The position numbers were made by a program, and so were the translations under genes. A DNA stretch of 64,000 bases from Paenibacillus sp. PL91 (GTDB lineage Bacteria > Bacillota > Bacilli > Paenibacillales > Paenibacillaceae): NCBI RefSeq assembly GCF_012935325.2, contig NZ_JABBYG020000014.1, positions 62,001-126,000 of the forward strand, read 5' to 3'. The notes below the pieces were generated by a model. That model saw only the letters and a program-made list of their open reading frames with translations, ran no database searches and was not told where the DNA came from. Of this stretch, positions 7,422 through 16,908 are shown one piece after another (the first letter of the stretch is position 1; each line of letters starts with the position of its first letter).

Positions 7422-7625
7422 ATGGAAGGCTATGCGCTGTCGGTTAGACGAATGATTGAACCTGAAAGTGTATTCGGGCAGATAAAGAATAACCGGGGAT
7501 TTCGGCGGTTCCTGCTTCGAGGCTTGCCAAAAGTAAGCCTAGAAGTCGGGTGGCTTTCGCTTGCCCATAATCTACTTAAGCAAGCAGCCATAGACCAGAA
7601 TAGAAAAATAGCGGTACAGGAATAG
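7422..7625 (+). pseudogene. C-terminal remnant of an IS1182-family transposase
   Basis: The 67 codons read EPESVFGQIKNNRGFRRFLL and continue RGLPKVSLEVGWLSLAHNLL. This is the conserved C-terminal block of IS1182-type DDE transposases. The catalytic core and the N-terminal roughly 400 residues are absent, so it cannot be active. No matching terminal inverted repeats could be assigned; the palindrome cluster just upstream may have replaced the rest of the element. Confidence 0.8.
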
Positions 7626-7646
7626 CCCCCTGTACCGCTATTTTTT
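7604..7646. terminator. Strong hairpin terminator after the transposase remnant
   Basis: AAAAATAGCGGTACAGG pairs with CCTGTACCGCTATTTTT, with a T run on the plus strand and A/T-rich flanks on both, so it may act in both directions. It probably survives from the original insertion sequence. Confidence 0.85.
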
Positions 7647-7817
7647 CGCTTTTTCCAATATTTCTATTCAAAGTGAGCTATCTCTGCAACGAGCTTACTA
7701 CTTTTGGGAAAGCCCCTTTATTTAACTTCAGGGGAATATCGGGGAACCCATGTCCCTTTGCGCCGAATTGCATTTCTAAGGTTTTTCTTTTTATTTCAAG
7801 TAACGTCCTATTTCTTA

Positions 7818-10800
7818 TCAAATCCTTAATAGTGGAATTTCAAAGGAAACGGCTGTTCCCTCGGCGGGCTTACTTTGAATGATCAAGCCTTTACCGTATT
7901 TTTTCTTCAATCTGCGATTGGTATTGTACAGACCGACACCCTGCCTGCCCTTATCAGACCGGGTCAACAACTGATCAACCGTTTCTTGATTCATGCCTAT
8001 TCCGTCGTCCTTCACTTCGATTAATGCCGAATGGCCTTGGCGAACAACGCGTATGAGAACCGTGCCGCCTTGCGATCGGCTAAGGATGCCATGTTTCACT
8101 GCATTTTCAACCAACGGCTGGATCGTTAGAGGAGGGAGCTGAAGCTGGAAATGAGGTTCAACCTCCCACTTAATCATTAACCTGTCTTCGAACCGCTCCT
8201 TCTCGATATAAAGATAAGCTTTAACCAGCTCTAATTCGTGCGATAGCTCGACAAAATGCTGCGTATTTAAGAAATCAAAGCTTATTCTCAAAAAGTCAGT
8301 GAAAGCTTCGGCTAGCTTGTGCATCTTCTCAATATCAACCACGCTTAATGATAGAATGGAATTTAAAGCGTTGAACAAAAAATGGGGGTGGATTTGCGCT
8401 TGTAAATAAGCAGCTTCCATCCGCAAGCTTTCATGTAAGGATTGTTTGAGCCCGGTTAATGCGCTAATCCTATACTTTAGTTCAAGAGCATCCACGGGTT
8501 TGGTCACGTAATCGTTGGCCCCCGACAAGAAACCGGTATAAATATCAGCGGTCTGTGTACGTGCCGTCAACAATAATATCGGAAGCTCTGATAAGGAATA
8601 ATATTCCCGTACTTTCCGCGCTAACTCATAACCGGACATATGCGGCATCATGACATCTATAATCATTAAATCCCATTGCTGCTCGTCAAGAATCCGTAGC
8701 GCTTCTTCACCGGAATTCACTGTCGTAATCGTATACAATTCCGTGGAAAGGATCGAGACCAGCACATTTAAATTGACGGGGTCGTCGTCAACCGCAAGAA
8801 TTTTAACATTATCGCTGTCAGACAGGCTTGGATTAGATTCAATGGCAGCCGCCGGCAAGCCGCTTACGCTTCCAATGTTAGCCCAATCGGCCGCTGCAAG
8901 CTCCATCGTTTCTATCTCCGGACGTACATAGCGCAGTTGCGGTATCGATAGAGAAGAGGCCGACCAATCGGCGAGCGGCAGATTAAAGCTAAACACCGAC
9001 CCTTTGCCTGGTTCCGATTGAACCGTTAAGGAACCATTATGCAGTTCGATCAATTGTTTGCAAATGCTCAATCCAAGCCCGATTCCGCTTCCTTCGTTGA
9101 TGCCATGAGGCCCTTGCTCATAGGGAATAAAAGCCTTGGCTATCGTCTCCTCGTCCATGCCAACACCCGTGTCGATTATGTGGATTAAGGCGTGTCCGGC
9201 CGTCCATTCAGCGGAAATAGTAACAGTACCCCGTTCCGTATATTTGATGGCATTATGCAATAAGTTATATAAAATTTGAACCAATCTTTTTTCATCGGCC
9301 ATTACGGCAGGAAATGATAGCTTTACGTCAACTATGAATTGAACCGGCTTGCTCTCATTCATGGAACGAAGCATGCTGACTACGCCCGGCAGGATCGACT
9401 GAATGAGCAAAGGCTCCTTCTGCAACGCAATGCGATGTTCCCGTAGCTGCGCAACATCAAGAAGATCGTTCAGCATATGGGACATGCGGCGGCTTATCGT
9501 GACGAGCAACTCCATGTCCTTAAGACCTTTCTGATGCAGCCTTTCTTTTTCATGGGACAGCACGGTTTCCGCGATATTAATGATGCCATGCAGCGGAGTT
9601 CTTAGTTCGTGTGACGTATTGGCAAGAAATTGGTCTTTTAGCCTGTCTGTTTCCTGTAACTGATGATTCAGACGGACAATTTCATGAGACTTGCGGAAAT
9701 ATTTTTTGAACCAGTATGTCGAGAAGCCTACTATCGCCGCAATGATATCTATAGGATAATAAACGACAGGAAATGGGATGTAAGAGCTTAAGGCCCCCCA
9801 GATCGCACTGGACAATACGGCTGCGGCAGAGAGCTGCAGGAATACGGCATCCTCATCGGGTTTTGTTGTAAAGTATATCTTTCCGATCAAATAGATTAAC
9901 CATGCAAAAGGAAACAAATAAAGGACACTAAAAACCCTAAAATGATACGTTTCATGGACGAGCGAAGCCGGTGCCGCAAACAAAAAAATGGAATAGGAAG
10001 CAAGCGCGGCCAAAAAAAGGAGAAACCGTTTGCCGCCCCGCTTATTCAAAGTAAACCATCTAAAGAAATAAAGAATAAAAAAGGCCAGCCATAAATACGA
10101 AAGCAATCTGATTTTTATAGACCAAGCGTAATTGATAGGCAGCCATAACAAAAGTAAATTATCGTGATCGGACACAACCGATATTCCTGCAATAAACGCA
10201 AGTGAGCAGAATATAAGCAAAGACTTCTCTTGGCGGTTAAAGAGATATAAGATGAATGCGTAAAAACCATGGAGCAGCAGGACAACAAAGGTAATCAATT
10301 GGATAGCAATAGAGGACCAGCGCTCATTGTTGAGTGATTCCTGGGAGCCAAAGCGAATGGAGTACATGATTCCCCCATTGTAAGGGTCTTCATAGTTTGC
10401 TACCTGAATGAGCACGACGAGTTCTTCCACGCCTTGTACAGTGTAAGTACTCGTATAGGAGATTTTATTAGGGATATAATCCCTTTTATTTGCGGCAGGC
10501 TTGCCGGCTGCGCCTTCGCTGAAACCGTTTATTTCCACGAAAGAAGCCGATTGAATTTTTTTCATCCAAAGCGATACGGGTTGCTCCAGCGGGTCGACTA
10601 GGATGCGCAGCCGGTAGGTACCGTACCCGAACGAAGTGTCATGCTCTTTGGGAAAAGCGTCTTGCCAATCTCCCGGAACCTGAACGAAAGTAAAAACGTC
10701 ATCCTCCATCTTAGATGAGTCGGTATAAGAAACTAGCCTTGAAGGAAAGAACTCCCACTCACCATCCAATGAGATAGGTGAGGAATGCTCAAAATCCCAG

Positions 10801-10952
10801 CCCCGCATGTCAAGTACGCCATCGACCGGATGTGGCTGTTCGATTGTGGGAAAAATGGTGGTCCAAGTCCACCTTAAGCCAAGAAGCATGCAAAGAAATA
10901 GGATCATGATGGTAAAATTTTTAAGTGTAGATGAGGTTGTCTTCATTCGCAT
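7818..10952 (-). CDS. Hybrid sensor kinase with 7TM sensor, HisKA kinase, receiver and LytS-type kinase modules
   Basis: The 1044-residue membrane protein has, in order: an N-terminal anchor; an extracellular 7TMR-DISM-like beta domain (about 40-200, LDGEWEFFP); seven membrane segments (about 210-420); a HisKA domain with SHELRTPLHG (His near 448); an HATPase domain (TGVGMDEE, GSGIGLGLSI); a receiver (VDDDPVN, DVMMP near 767, LLLTAR, TKPVD); and a second, LytS-type kinase (QIHPHFLFNALN near 853) with its own HATPase. Such double-kinase hybrids occur in Paenibacillus and probably relay signals to a separate DNA-binding regulator, which is not encoded next door. All phospho-site residues look intact. 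Start is ATG 10952 or ATG 10946; no strong ribosome site is seen. Confidence 0.9.
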   Translation of the reverse strand: MRMKTTSSTLKNFTIMILFLCMLLGLRWTWTTIFPTIEQPHPVDGVLDMRGWDFEHSSPISLDGEWEFFPSRLVSYTDSSKMEDDVFTFVQVPGDWQDAFPKEHDTSFGYGTYRLRILVDPLEQPVSLWMKKIQSASFVEINGFSEGAAGKPAANKRDYIPNKISYTSTYTVQGVEELVVLIQVANYEDPYNGGIMYSIRFGSQESLNNERWSSIAIQLITFVVLLLHGFYAFILYLFNRQEKSLLIFCSLAFIAGISVVSDHDNLLLLWLPINYAWSIKIRLLSYLWLAFFILYFFRWFTLNKRGGKRFLLFLAALASYSIFLFAAPASLVHETYHFRVFSVLYLFPFAWLIYLIGKIYFTTKPDEDAVFLQLSAAAVLSSAIWGALSSYIPFPVVYYPIDIIAAIVGFSTYWFKKYFRKSHEIVRLNHQLQETDRLKDQFLANTSHELRTPLHGIINIAETVLSHEKERLHQKGLKDMELLVTISRRMSHMLNDLLDVAQLREHRIALQKEPLLIQSILPGVVSMLRSMNESKPVQFIVDVKLSFPAVMADEKRLVQILYNLLHNAIKYTERGTVTISAEWTAGHALIHIIDTGVGMDEETIAKAFIPYEQGPHGINEGSGIGLGLSICKQLIELHNGSLTVQSEPGKGSVFSFNLPLADWSASSLSIPQLRYVRPEIETMELAAADWANIGSVSGLPAAAIESNPSLSDSDNVKILAVDDDPVNLNVLVSILSTELYTITTVNSGEEALRILDEQQWDLMIIDVMMPHMSGYELARKVREYYSLSELPILLLTARTQTADIYTGFLSGANDYVTKPVDALELKYRISALTGLKQSLHESLRMEAAYLQAQIHPHFLFNALNSILSLSVVDIEKMHKLAEAFTDFLRISFDFLNTQHFVELSHELELVKAYLYIEKERFEDRLMIKWEVEPHFQLQLPPLTIQPLVENAVKHGILSRSQGGTVLIRVVRQGHSALIEVKDDGIGMNQETVDQLLTRSDKGRQGVGLYNTNRRLKKKYGKGLIIQSKPAEGTAVSFEIPLLRI

Positions 10953-11127
10953 AATGCCAGATTATTCGACATGTACCGGTGGTATTCCTTTACAGAAGGC
11001 AAATAAATTTCAGCTTAAACGAACGGGTTTTCATATGACACTGTCATATCCAGAAGCTGACTGCTGTGAATATCGCCTGTTTCTGTTCAGCGCTAAAATA
11101 TAGTTACCGAACAGAAGGAAAGGGACG

Positions 11128-12285
11128 ATGGTCGTTATGAATGAGAATGGCAGCAGATTACGTTTGTTGGATATTTTAAGAGGATTTGCTATTTTGGGAA
11201 CACTTGGGACGAATATTTGGATTATTGCTCATATGGGAGACTTGAATTATGTATTCACCTTTAACCATATGGAGTGGTGGGCATCCTTCCAAGAGTTTGT
11301 AAGAGTCTTTGTCCTGTTCTTGGTCAATGGAAAGCTGCTTGGCTTGCTCACCATTATGTTCGGGATCGGACTTGAGATGAAGTACCGACAGGCATTAAGA
11401 AGAGGGAGCGCATGGCCTGGGGTGTATATATGGACGTCTATTATTCTTATAACAGAAGGATTAATCCATTTCACTCTAGTGATGGAATATGATATTTTGA
11501 TGAGCTACGGCATCACGGCAATCATGACTGCTTTTATTATAAAAGGCGGAGACCGCGCCATTCGCAGAGCGATGATGATCATTGGCGGCGTGCATGGAGC
11601 TATTATGCTGCTTATTTTGTGTTTCGGTATCTATCTCGGCGCGATAGGCGCCAATATGTCCTTAGGCGATATGAAAGAAACGGTGTTATTATATAAGGAC
11701 GGCAGTTGGCTTCAGCAGGTGGTTTTCCGGCTTACTTCTTTTTTAACGCTGCGGTTAGAGGCCTTTTTTGTAATCCCCATGAACATTTTTCTATTCCTTT
11801 TAGGCATACGTATGATGAGATCTGGTTTTTTTGCTCTTGATGAGAATGGCAAGAAGAAACGGAGTAAACTGCTTCACATCGGATTAGGCTTAGGCATTCC
11901 GCTCAATTTGCTTATTTTTGTGCCCGGCGGCTACTTTGATTTGCCAGTACGCTATTTATTTGCGCCCATCCTATCTCTTGGATATATCGGGTTAATCGCT
12001 AAACTGGTAGAAGCAAACGAGAAGCTATGGCTGTGGAACAAGCTTGAACAGGTAGGCAAAATGTCGCTCAGCTGCTATGTGATGCAAAATGTTATTTCAA
12101 CAGTCATTTTTTATGGATGGGGCTTCGGCTTAGGCGGCAAGGTGAATTCGGTAACCATTGTATGGATCTGGATGTTGATTTGTTGCTTCCAAATCATCTT
12201 TGCTTCCATATGGCTGAAGCGATTCAAGTACGGTCCTATGGAATCAGCGAGAAGATTCACTTCAGGCCTCCTAGGAAAAGCATAG
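11128..12285 (+). CDS. DUF418 (YeiB-like) multispanning membrane protein
   Basis: This 385-residue protein has about ten hydrophobic segments and the family marks LRLLDILRGFAILGTL near the start, FGIGLEM, and a C-terminal KYGPMESARRF. DUF418 proteins resemble membrane acyltransferases of the heparan-alpha-glucosaminide acetyltransferase type, but substrates are unknown. GGAAAGGGA lies very close to ATG 11128; ATG 11137 (MNENG) is an alternative start. The desK-like gene follows after 34 bp on the same strand, so the three genes 11128-14045 probably form one operon linking a membrane enzyme to a membrane-sensing system. Confidence 0.85.
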   Translation: MVVMNENGSRLRLLDILRGFAILGTLGTNIWIIAHMGDLNYVFTFNHMEWWASFQEFVRVFVLFLVNGKLLGLLTIMFGIGLEMKYRQALRRGSAWPGVYIWTSIILITEGLIHFTLVMEYDILMSYGITAIMTAFIIKGGDRAIRRAMMIIGGVHGAIMLLILCFGIYLGAIGANMSLGDMKETVLLYKDGSWLQQVVFRLTSFLTLRLEAFFVIPMNIFLFLLGIRMMRSGFFALDENGKKKRSKLLHIGLGLGIPLNLLIFVPGGYFDLPVRYLFAPILSLGYIGLIAKLVEANEKLWLWNKLEQVGKMSLSCYVMQNVISTVIFYGWGFGLGGKVNSVTIVWIWMLICCFQIIFASIWLKRFKYGPMESARRFTSGLLGKA

Positions 12286-12319
12286 ACTGATTGATGAACG
12301 GATAAGGTGTGTATGAACG

Positions 12320-13432
12320 ATGCTGAAAAAATGGTATCCCGCGGATCAGATCGAAAAATATCTTATTATTGATGCTTTCGCAGTTTCCTTTTTAATTTAT
12401 CAAGTTTTCATCGTAAATGGGTCCGTCAATCTAGCCTTGAAGATGATCCTTTTCCTATTGTTGCTCGTATCCCATTATGCAGGATTGTGGTATCGGGACT
12501 GGCGTCTGCTCATGGCCAGTCTCGCGGGAAGCTCACTGCTTGTGGCGCTTGCTGTTAACGTCGACAGTTGGATTCTGATGTACGGATTTGTGTTTGCTGA
12601 TTTGCTGGGAAGAGCCAATCGGAAGGCGATTATGATCACTGGCATGGCTGGAATCGCAGCTATGTTTGTGCTATACGGTTGGATAAATGAGGGCAGTCCA
12701 TTTGCCTTTTTTTCAACGATGTATTTCCCCATTATGATTGCTCAGTTGGTGGCACCGATCGTTGTTAATGCGAGAGAAAAAGCGAATATCTTGAAAGAAA
12801 AGCTGGCTATCGCCAATGCTCAGCTTGAACGCTATATTCAAGAGGAGGAACGAAACCGGATTGCCAGGGATCTTCATGACACGCTCGGCCAGACGTTGAC
12901 CATGATTAAACTGAAAAGTGAGCTAACGATGCGATTGGTGGAAAATAACCCAGAAAAGGCGAAGCATGAGCTGCAGGATATTTTGAACACCTCAAGGTAT
13001 GCGCTAAAGCAGGTGAGGGAGCTAGTTACCGACATGAAATTTGTTTCCCTTAAGAAGGAAATGGAGCTGTCCAAGGATATTTTACAAAAGGCTGGCATTG
13101 CATTCGTTATGAATGACGATGAATCCCTGCCCCACCTATCCAACGTTGCCGAAACGATGGCGGCACTTTCCGTTAGAGAAGCGATTACCAATATTATTAA
13201 ACATAGCGAAGCCAATCAATGTACGATAACACCATACATAGAGTCTGAATACTACTGCCTCCAAGTGAGCGATAACGGGAATGGCAGCTTGAAGCAGGGA
13301 GAAGGGAACGGTTTGCAGTCGATGAAGGAAAGAATGGCTATGCTGCAGGGAGATATTCAAATAACGTCGAGCCAAGGCAAAGGAACGGTCATTACGTTTA
13401 AGGTTCCGCTGACGAGTAGTGGAAGGGGGTAG
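12320..13432 (+). CDS. desK: DesK-like sensor histidine kinase
   Basis: The 370-residue protein has five or six N-terminal membrane segments (1-150), a coiled linker, the HisKA_3 box RDLHDTLGQTL (His near 185) and an HATPase domain (REAITNIIKHSEA, GNGLQSMKERM). The kinase core closely follows Bacillus DesK, which senses membrane thickness and fluidity on cold shock. The response regulator gene starts four bases after its stop. The desaturase gene normally controlled by DesKR is not in this window; a DUF418 gene precedes it instead. Family is confident, but the stimulus in this organism is inferred. Confidence 0.85.
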   Translation: MLKKWYPADQIEKYLIIDAFAVSFLIYQVFIVNGSVNLALKMILFLLLLVSHYAGLWYRDWRLLMASLAGSSLLVALAVNVDSWILMYGFVFADLLGRANRKAIMITGMAGIAAMFVLYGWINEGSPFAFFSTMYFPIMIAQLVAPIVVNAREKANILKEKLAIANAQLERYIQEEERNRIARDLHDTLGQTLTMIKLKSELTMRLVENNPEKAKHELQDILNTSRYALKQVRELVTDMKFVSLKKEMELSKDILQKAGIAFVMNDDESLPHLSNVAETMAALSVREAITNIIKHSEANQCTITPYIESEYYCLQVSDNGNGSLKQGEGNGLQSMKERMAMLQGDIQITSSQGKGTVITFKVPLTSSGRG

Positions 13433-13436
13433 CAAG

Positions 13437-14045
13437 GTGATACGTGTAGTCATTGCAGAAGACCAAAAATTGCTTCGTGGGACGCTATCGGCTTTGTTAT
13501 CCATGGAGGAGGACATCGAGGTTGTGGCGGAGGCCGAGAATGGGCAAACCGCATGGGAGGCTATTGCGCATTATGAGCCGGACGTGTGCTTGCTCGACAT
13601 CGAGATTCCTTTCCTTTCAGGACTTGAAATTGCAGAGAAGCTCAGGCAGGAAGGACGTTCCTCGAAAATCATCATCGTAACTACATTTGCACGCCCCGGT
13701 TTTTTGCAAAAAGCGATGGAATTGAAGGTAGAGGGCTACTTATTAAAAGATGAACCGATTGAGTTTTTAATCGATTCCATACGCAAGGTAATGGCTGGTG
13801 ATCGAGTGATCAGCACGGATTTGGCAGCGGTTCTGTTCCTGAAGGAAGAAAATCCGCTGACCGAGCGGGAAACGGCTGTATTGCGATTGTCCAAACAGGG
13901 ATTATCGACCAAGGAAATGGCTAAGCAATTATTTCTGACAGATGGAACAGTACGGAACTATTTGTCGATTGCCATTCAAAAGCTGGGGGTAGAGACCCGG
14001 CAGCAGGCGACTGAAAAAGCGCATGAACGTGGATGGATATCATAA
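13437..14045 (+). CDS. desR: DesR-like NarL/FixJ response regulator
   Basis: The 202-residue protein has a receiver with acidic pair ED at residues 8-9, phospho-acceptor D54 (CLLDIEIP), TTFARPGF and LLKD. A LuxR-type HTH follows (NPLTERETAVL, TDGTVRNYLS). D54 and the ARPG stretch match Bacillus DesR. GTG 13437 is chosen because GGAAGGGGG sits seven bases upstream; an in-frame ATG at 13419 lies inside the desK 3' end and would add six residues. It probably acts as an activator of the operon or of distant membrane-lipid genes. Confidence 0.88.
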   Translation: MIRVVIAEDQKLLRGTLSALLSMEEDIEVVAEAENGQTAWEAIAHYEPDVCLLDIEIPFLSGLEIAEKLRQEGRSSKIIIVTTFARPGFLQKAMELKVEGYLLKDEPIEFLIDSIRKVMAGDRVISTDLAAVLFLKEENPLTERETAVLRLSKQGLSTKEMAKQLFLTDGTVRNYLSIAIQKLGVETRQQATEKAHERGWIS

Positions 14046-14076
14046 GCGGAGTGAGAAAAAAGAAGCTCCGGTGATT

Positions 14077-14128
14077 GAGGCTACCCTAAAGGAAGTATTG
14101 GATTCGGGCAGCCTCTTATGCATCCTTT
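14077..14128 (+). terminator. Terminator after desR
   Basis: GAGGCTACCC pairs with GGGCAGCCTC (one mismatch) across a 19-base loop, followed by a T-rich stretch. It separates the convergent desR and terC genes. Confidence 0.6.
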
Positions 14129-14141
14129 TCTTTTTACTTGG

Positions 14142-14915
14142 TCAATGAACGGTATCTGATTCAGATGGTTTCTGTTCCTTGGAAAGGAACCAGCCGCCAA
14201 CTGCGATAGCGATCATGACGCCCCAGAATATCGTTTTCCAGAGCACGCTCTTAGGGAAATATTCAGACAGCAAGCCGACGTCGGGATGAGAGAGCGTATA
14301 GACGGCCAGCTTCACGCCTACCCAGCCTACAATCAAAAACGCGGCCGTTTCTAGACCCGGCTTCTTCGTAAGTAAGCTGCCGAAATAGGATGCGGCAAAA
14401 CGCATGATGACCAGGCCTATTATGCCTCCTGCGAGAATGAGGAGGAATTGTCCTCCATCAAGTCCGCCGATCTGAGGCAAGCCGGTTGGCGGCAATGCGA
14501 CGGCCAAAGCCACGGCAGCCAATATGGCATCAATTGCGAATGCCAAGTCAGCCAGCTCCACCTTCAAGACCGTTACCCAGAAATTTTCCGGCTTCTTCTC
14601 CGCTCTTTTCTTATGCTCCTTTTGCTTGACGAACAAACGCTTGGCCATATGATTCAGCGAAATAAATATGAGGTAAGCTGCGCCGATGGCCTGCACGTAC
14701 CATACATCCGCCAGAAATGAAATAATGAATAAGGATCCGAACCGAAACAAAAAAGCACCCGCGAGACCGTAAAATAGCGCTTTTTTCCTCTCTATTGGAG
14801 GTAGGTGCTTGACCATAATCGAAATGACCAAAGCATTATCGGCTGCGAGGATTCCTTCAAGTGCAATCAACACTAATAATACCCAGCCATACTCCAACCA
14901 TAAACCTGCATCCAT
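14142..14915 (-). CDS. TerC-family membrane protein
   Basis: This 257-residue protein has about seven membrane helices and the TerC signatures EGILAADNALV (helix 1) and VELADLAFAIDAILA (helix 4), whose acidic residues are thought to bind metal. Relatives include Bacillus YceF/YkoY/YjbE, linked to manganese export and metallation of secreted enzymes. GGGGATGGATG lies before ATG 14915. No yybP-ykoY manganese riboswitch could be recognised in the short leader. It is divergent from the MerR gene at 15053. Confidence 0.88.
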   Translation of the reverse strand: MDAGLWLEYGWVLLVLIALEGILAADNALVISIMVKHLPPIERKKALFYGLAGAFLFRFGSLFIISFLADVWYVQAIGAAYLIFISLNHMAKRLFVKQKEHKKRAEKKPENFWVTVLKVELADLAFAIDAILAAVALAVALPPTGLPQIGGLDGGQFLLILAGGIIGLVIMRFAASYFGSLLTKKPGLETAAFLIVGWVGVKLAVYTLSHPDVGLLSEYFPKSVLWKTIFWGVMIAIAVGGWFLSKEQKPSESDTVH

Positions 14916-15052
14916 ACATCCATCCCCTTTCCATGCAAAATATTCCTATTAAGGTAATATTCCATGATTGGAAGTAAAAATACACCTATCACGTTTCGAA
15001 TACTAAAATCAGTTATGGCAGCTATTTTCCTAGTAAAGGGGTTGCAGGCATC

Positions 15053-15916
15053 ATGAGTCATGATCAATATTATTCCATAGGCCAAACGGCGAGAATCTGC
15101 CATATATCCGTTCAGACCTTGCGTTACTACGATAAAATCGGATTGGTGCTGCCGAGCCATACAGACAAACACTCCGGTTACCGTTATTACTCTAATCGGG
15201 ATCTCCTGTATATCAAAATCGTTCAGGATATGAAAATGCTGCAGTTCTCTTTAGATGACATTGGGGAGATGTTGAAGAACGACAGCTTGGATAACTTATT
15301 TATCAAGCTTGAATCCAAACAAAAAGAAATGGTAGAAGAGATTAAAAAATTGGAGCAGACTGTCAAATCGATTGAACAGCGGACAGCTCAAATCGTGATG
15401 CTTCAGGAATTAGGAAATGGTCTGAAGGATCTTGATGCTTTAGTGGAGCTGAAGCGGATACCGGCTCGGCTCGTGGTATCGGACCGTGGGCGGTACGCCT
15501 GCGGAATGGAACCCTCGATCGTAAGATTCACAGAGCTATTTGGCAAGGTTGATGCCAGTGGCCTCGCGCCGAGCCAAAATCGAATCATGACCGTATATCA
15601 CGAGAACATCATGACCTTTGACCGCGAGGAATCTGACCTGGAATACTGTATCATTCTTGATAATGGGGCGCAGGAAAACGTTCAAACGCGAATCATACCT
15701 GAAGGTGATTATATTACTGCACTCTATTGCGGAATTCCTAACGATAAATCCTGCAAGCGGATCTACAGTAAGCTTCTACAGTGGACCCGGAACAATGGGT
15801 ACGTCGAGAACGGCGCATCGATCGAGCAGTACATCGTCGATATGGCTCAGATGATGAAGCCAGAGGAATTTATCGTCGAGCTGCAAGTTCCTGTTAGAAA
15901 AGCATTGACCCTATAG
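15053..15916 (+). CDS. MerR-family regulator with GyrI-like effector domain
   Basis: The 287-residue protein begins with a MerR winged helix (YSIGQTARICHISVQTLRYY, then HSGYRYYS). It continues through a dimerising coiled coil (about 85-125) into a GyrI-like ligand-binding domain with the usual CIILD and IPEGDYI segments. This is the BmrR layout, in which a small hydrophobic or cationic ligand switches on the target genes. ATG 15053 follows AAAGGGG, eleven bases upstream. The epimerase-like and SRPBCC genes downstream on the same strand are the probable targets. Confidence 0.88.
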   Translation: MSHDQYYSIGQTARICHISVQTLRYYDKIGLVLPSHTDKHSGYRYYSNRDLLYIKIVQDMKMLQFSLDDIGEMLKNDSLDNLFIKLESKQKEMVEEIKKLEQTVKSIEQRTAQIVMLQELGNGLKDLDALVELKRIPARLVVSDRGRYACGMEPSIVRFTELFGKVDASGLAPSQNRIMTVYHENIMTFDREESDLEYCIILDNGAQENVQTRIIPEGDYITALYCGIPNDKSCKRIYSKLLQWTRNNGYVENGASIEQYIVDMAQMMKPEEFIVELQVPVRKALTL

Positions 15917-15935
15917 CTGCTATAGGGTTTATTTT
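15909..15935 (+). terminator. Weak hairpin at the end of the MerR gene
   Basis: CCCTATA and TATAGGG close a five-base loop and are followed by TTTATTTTGTT. The left arm overlaps the MerR stop codon. It may allow partial read-through into the next gene. Confidence 0.5.
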
Positions 15936-15969
15936 GTTATTATCCAGCGTTTATAAGAGGAGGATAATA

Positions 15970-16896
15970 ATGAATTTAATTTTAGGAACGGGACCGTTAG
16001 GAATGTCAGTGATGAGGGAGCTAATCGCACGGGAAGAGCCGGTGAGCATGGTTAGCTTTGGTGGAAAAGCGTCTGTCCCGCAGGGGGTTAGGATAAGAAG
16101 AGCCGATCTTATGGATAAAGAGCAAGCAAGGGAAATCATGAAAGGCTCCAAGACCGTCTTTCAATGTGCACAACCCCCGTATCATAAGTGGACGGAACGA
16201 TTTATTCCTTTTCAGGATCATATTATTTCAGGAGTAATTGCTGCAGGGGCAAGGCTTATTGTAGCTGAAAATTTGTATATGTATGGGCAGGTAAAAGGAG
16301 GCATGCATGAGAATCTCCCTTATTCCGCTGTCACGAAGAAGGGTCAGGTCCGCGCTGCAATGTCTCGAACGCTGAGTAAATTATATCAAGATGGCACTCT
16401 GCAGGTGACTATGGGAAGAGGGTCTGACTTTTTTGGTCCAAACGTTCATCATTCCTCTGTAGGATCAAGGCTGTTTATCCCAATCGCGAAGGGTAAAGCC
16501 TGTACAGTAATGGGTAATCCGGATAAAAAGCACACGTTTACCTTCATCGACGATTTTGGAAAGGCACTGGTTGTACTTAGCAGGCATGAAGACGCATTTG
16601 GCCAAGTGTGGCATGTACCGAACCCAGAAACGGTTACGACAAGGGAATTTGTAGAAATGGCGTACCGAATCGGGGGATTTCCCGCTGCCATTCGAACAAT
16701 GGGAAAAGGTATGCTACGATTAGGGGGATTATTTATACCCGAAGCAAGAGAGAGCATAGAAATGCTGTACCAATTTGAAGAAGATTTTGTCGTAGAAAGC
16801 ACCAAATTTACGAAAAGGTTTGGTATGGCTGCGACGCCTTTAGAAGATGCTTTAGAAAAAACACTGCATTGGGCGAGTCAGCACAATAACAAATAA
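15970..16896 (+). CDS. NAD(P)-dependent epimerase/dehydratase-family (SDR) protein
   Basis: The 308-residue protein has an N-terminal nucleotide-binding motif (LGTGPLGMSV), a variant of the GxxGxxG Rossmann turn, and an atypical extended-SDR middle (VAENLYMYG in place of the common SxxxxYG). The C-terminal substrate domain contains TREFVEMAYRIGG. Substrate is unknown. ATG 15970 follows AAGAGGAGGA, so the in-frame TTG at 15934 is rejected. It lies 12 bp ahead of the SRPBCC gene and probably shares its transcript under MerR control. Confidence 0.8.
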   Translation: MNLILGTGPLGMSVMRELIAREEPVSMVSFGGKASVPQGVRIRRADLMDKEQAREIMKGSKTVFQCAQPPYHKWTERFIPFQDHIISGVIAAGARLIVAENLYMYGQVKGGMHENLPYSAVTKKGQVRAAMSRTLSKLYQDGTLQVTMGRGSDFFGPNVHHSSVGSRLFIPIAKGKACTVMGNPDKKHTFTFIDDFGKALVVLSRHEDAFGQVWHVPNPETVTTREFVEMAYRIGGFPAAIRTMGKGMLRLGGLFIPEARESIEMLYQFEEDFVVESTKFTKRFGMAATPLEDALEKTLHWASQHNNK

Positions 16897-16908
16897 GGGG
16901 TCGTTATA

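Noticed and set aside
7673-7882. 69-codon plus-strand frame before the hybrid kinase
   Set aside because: It has no ribosome site, no family resemblance and overlaps the 3' end of the kinase gene.
14916-15052. Possible yybP-ykoY manganese riboswitch upstream of the TerC gene
   Set aside because: The leader is only about 137 bases shared with a divergent gene and no characteristic conserved loops were found.
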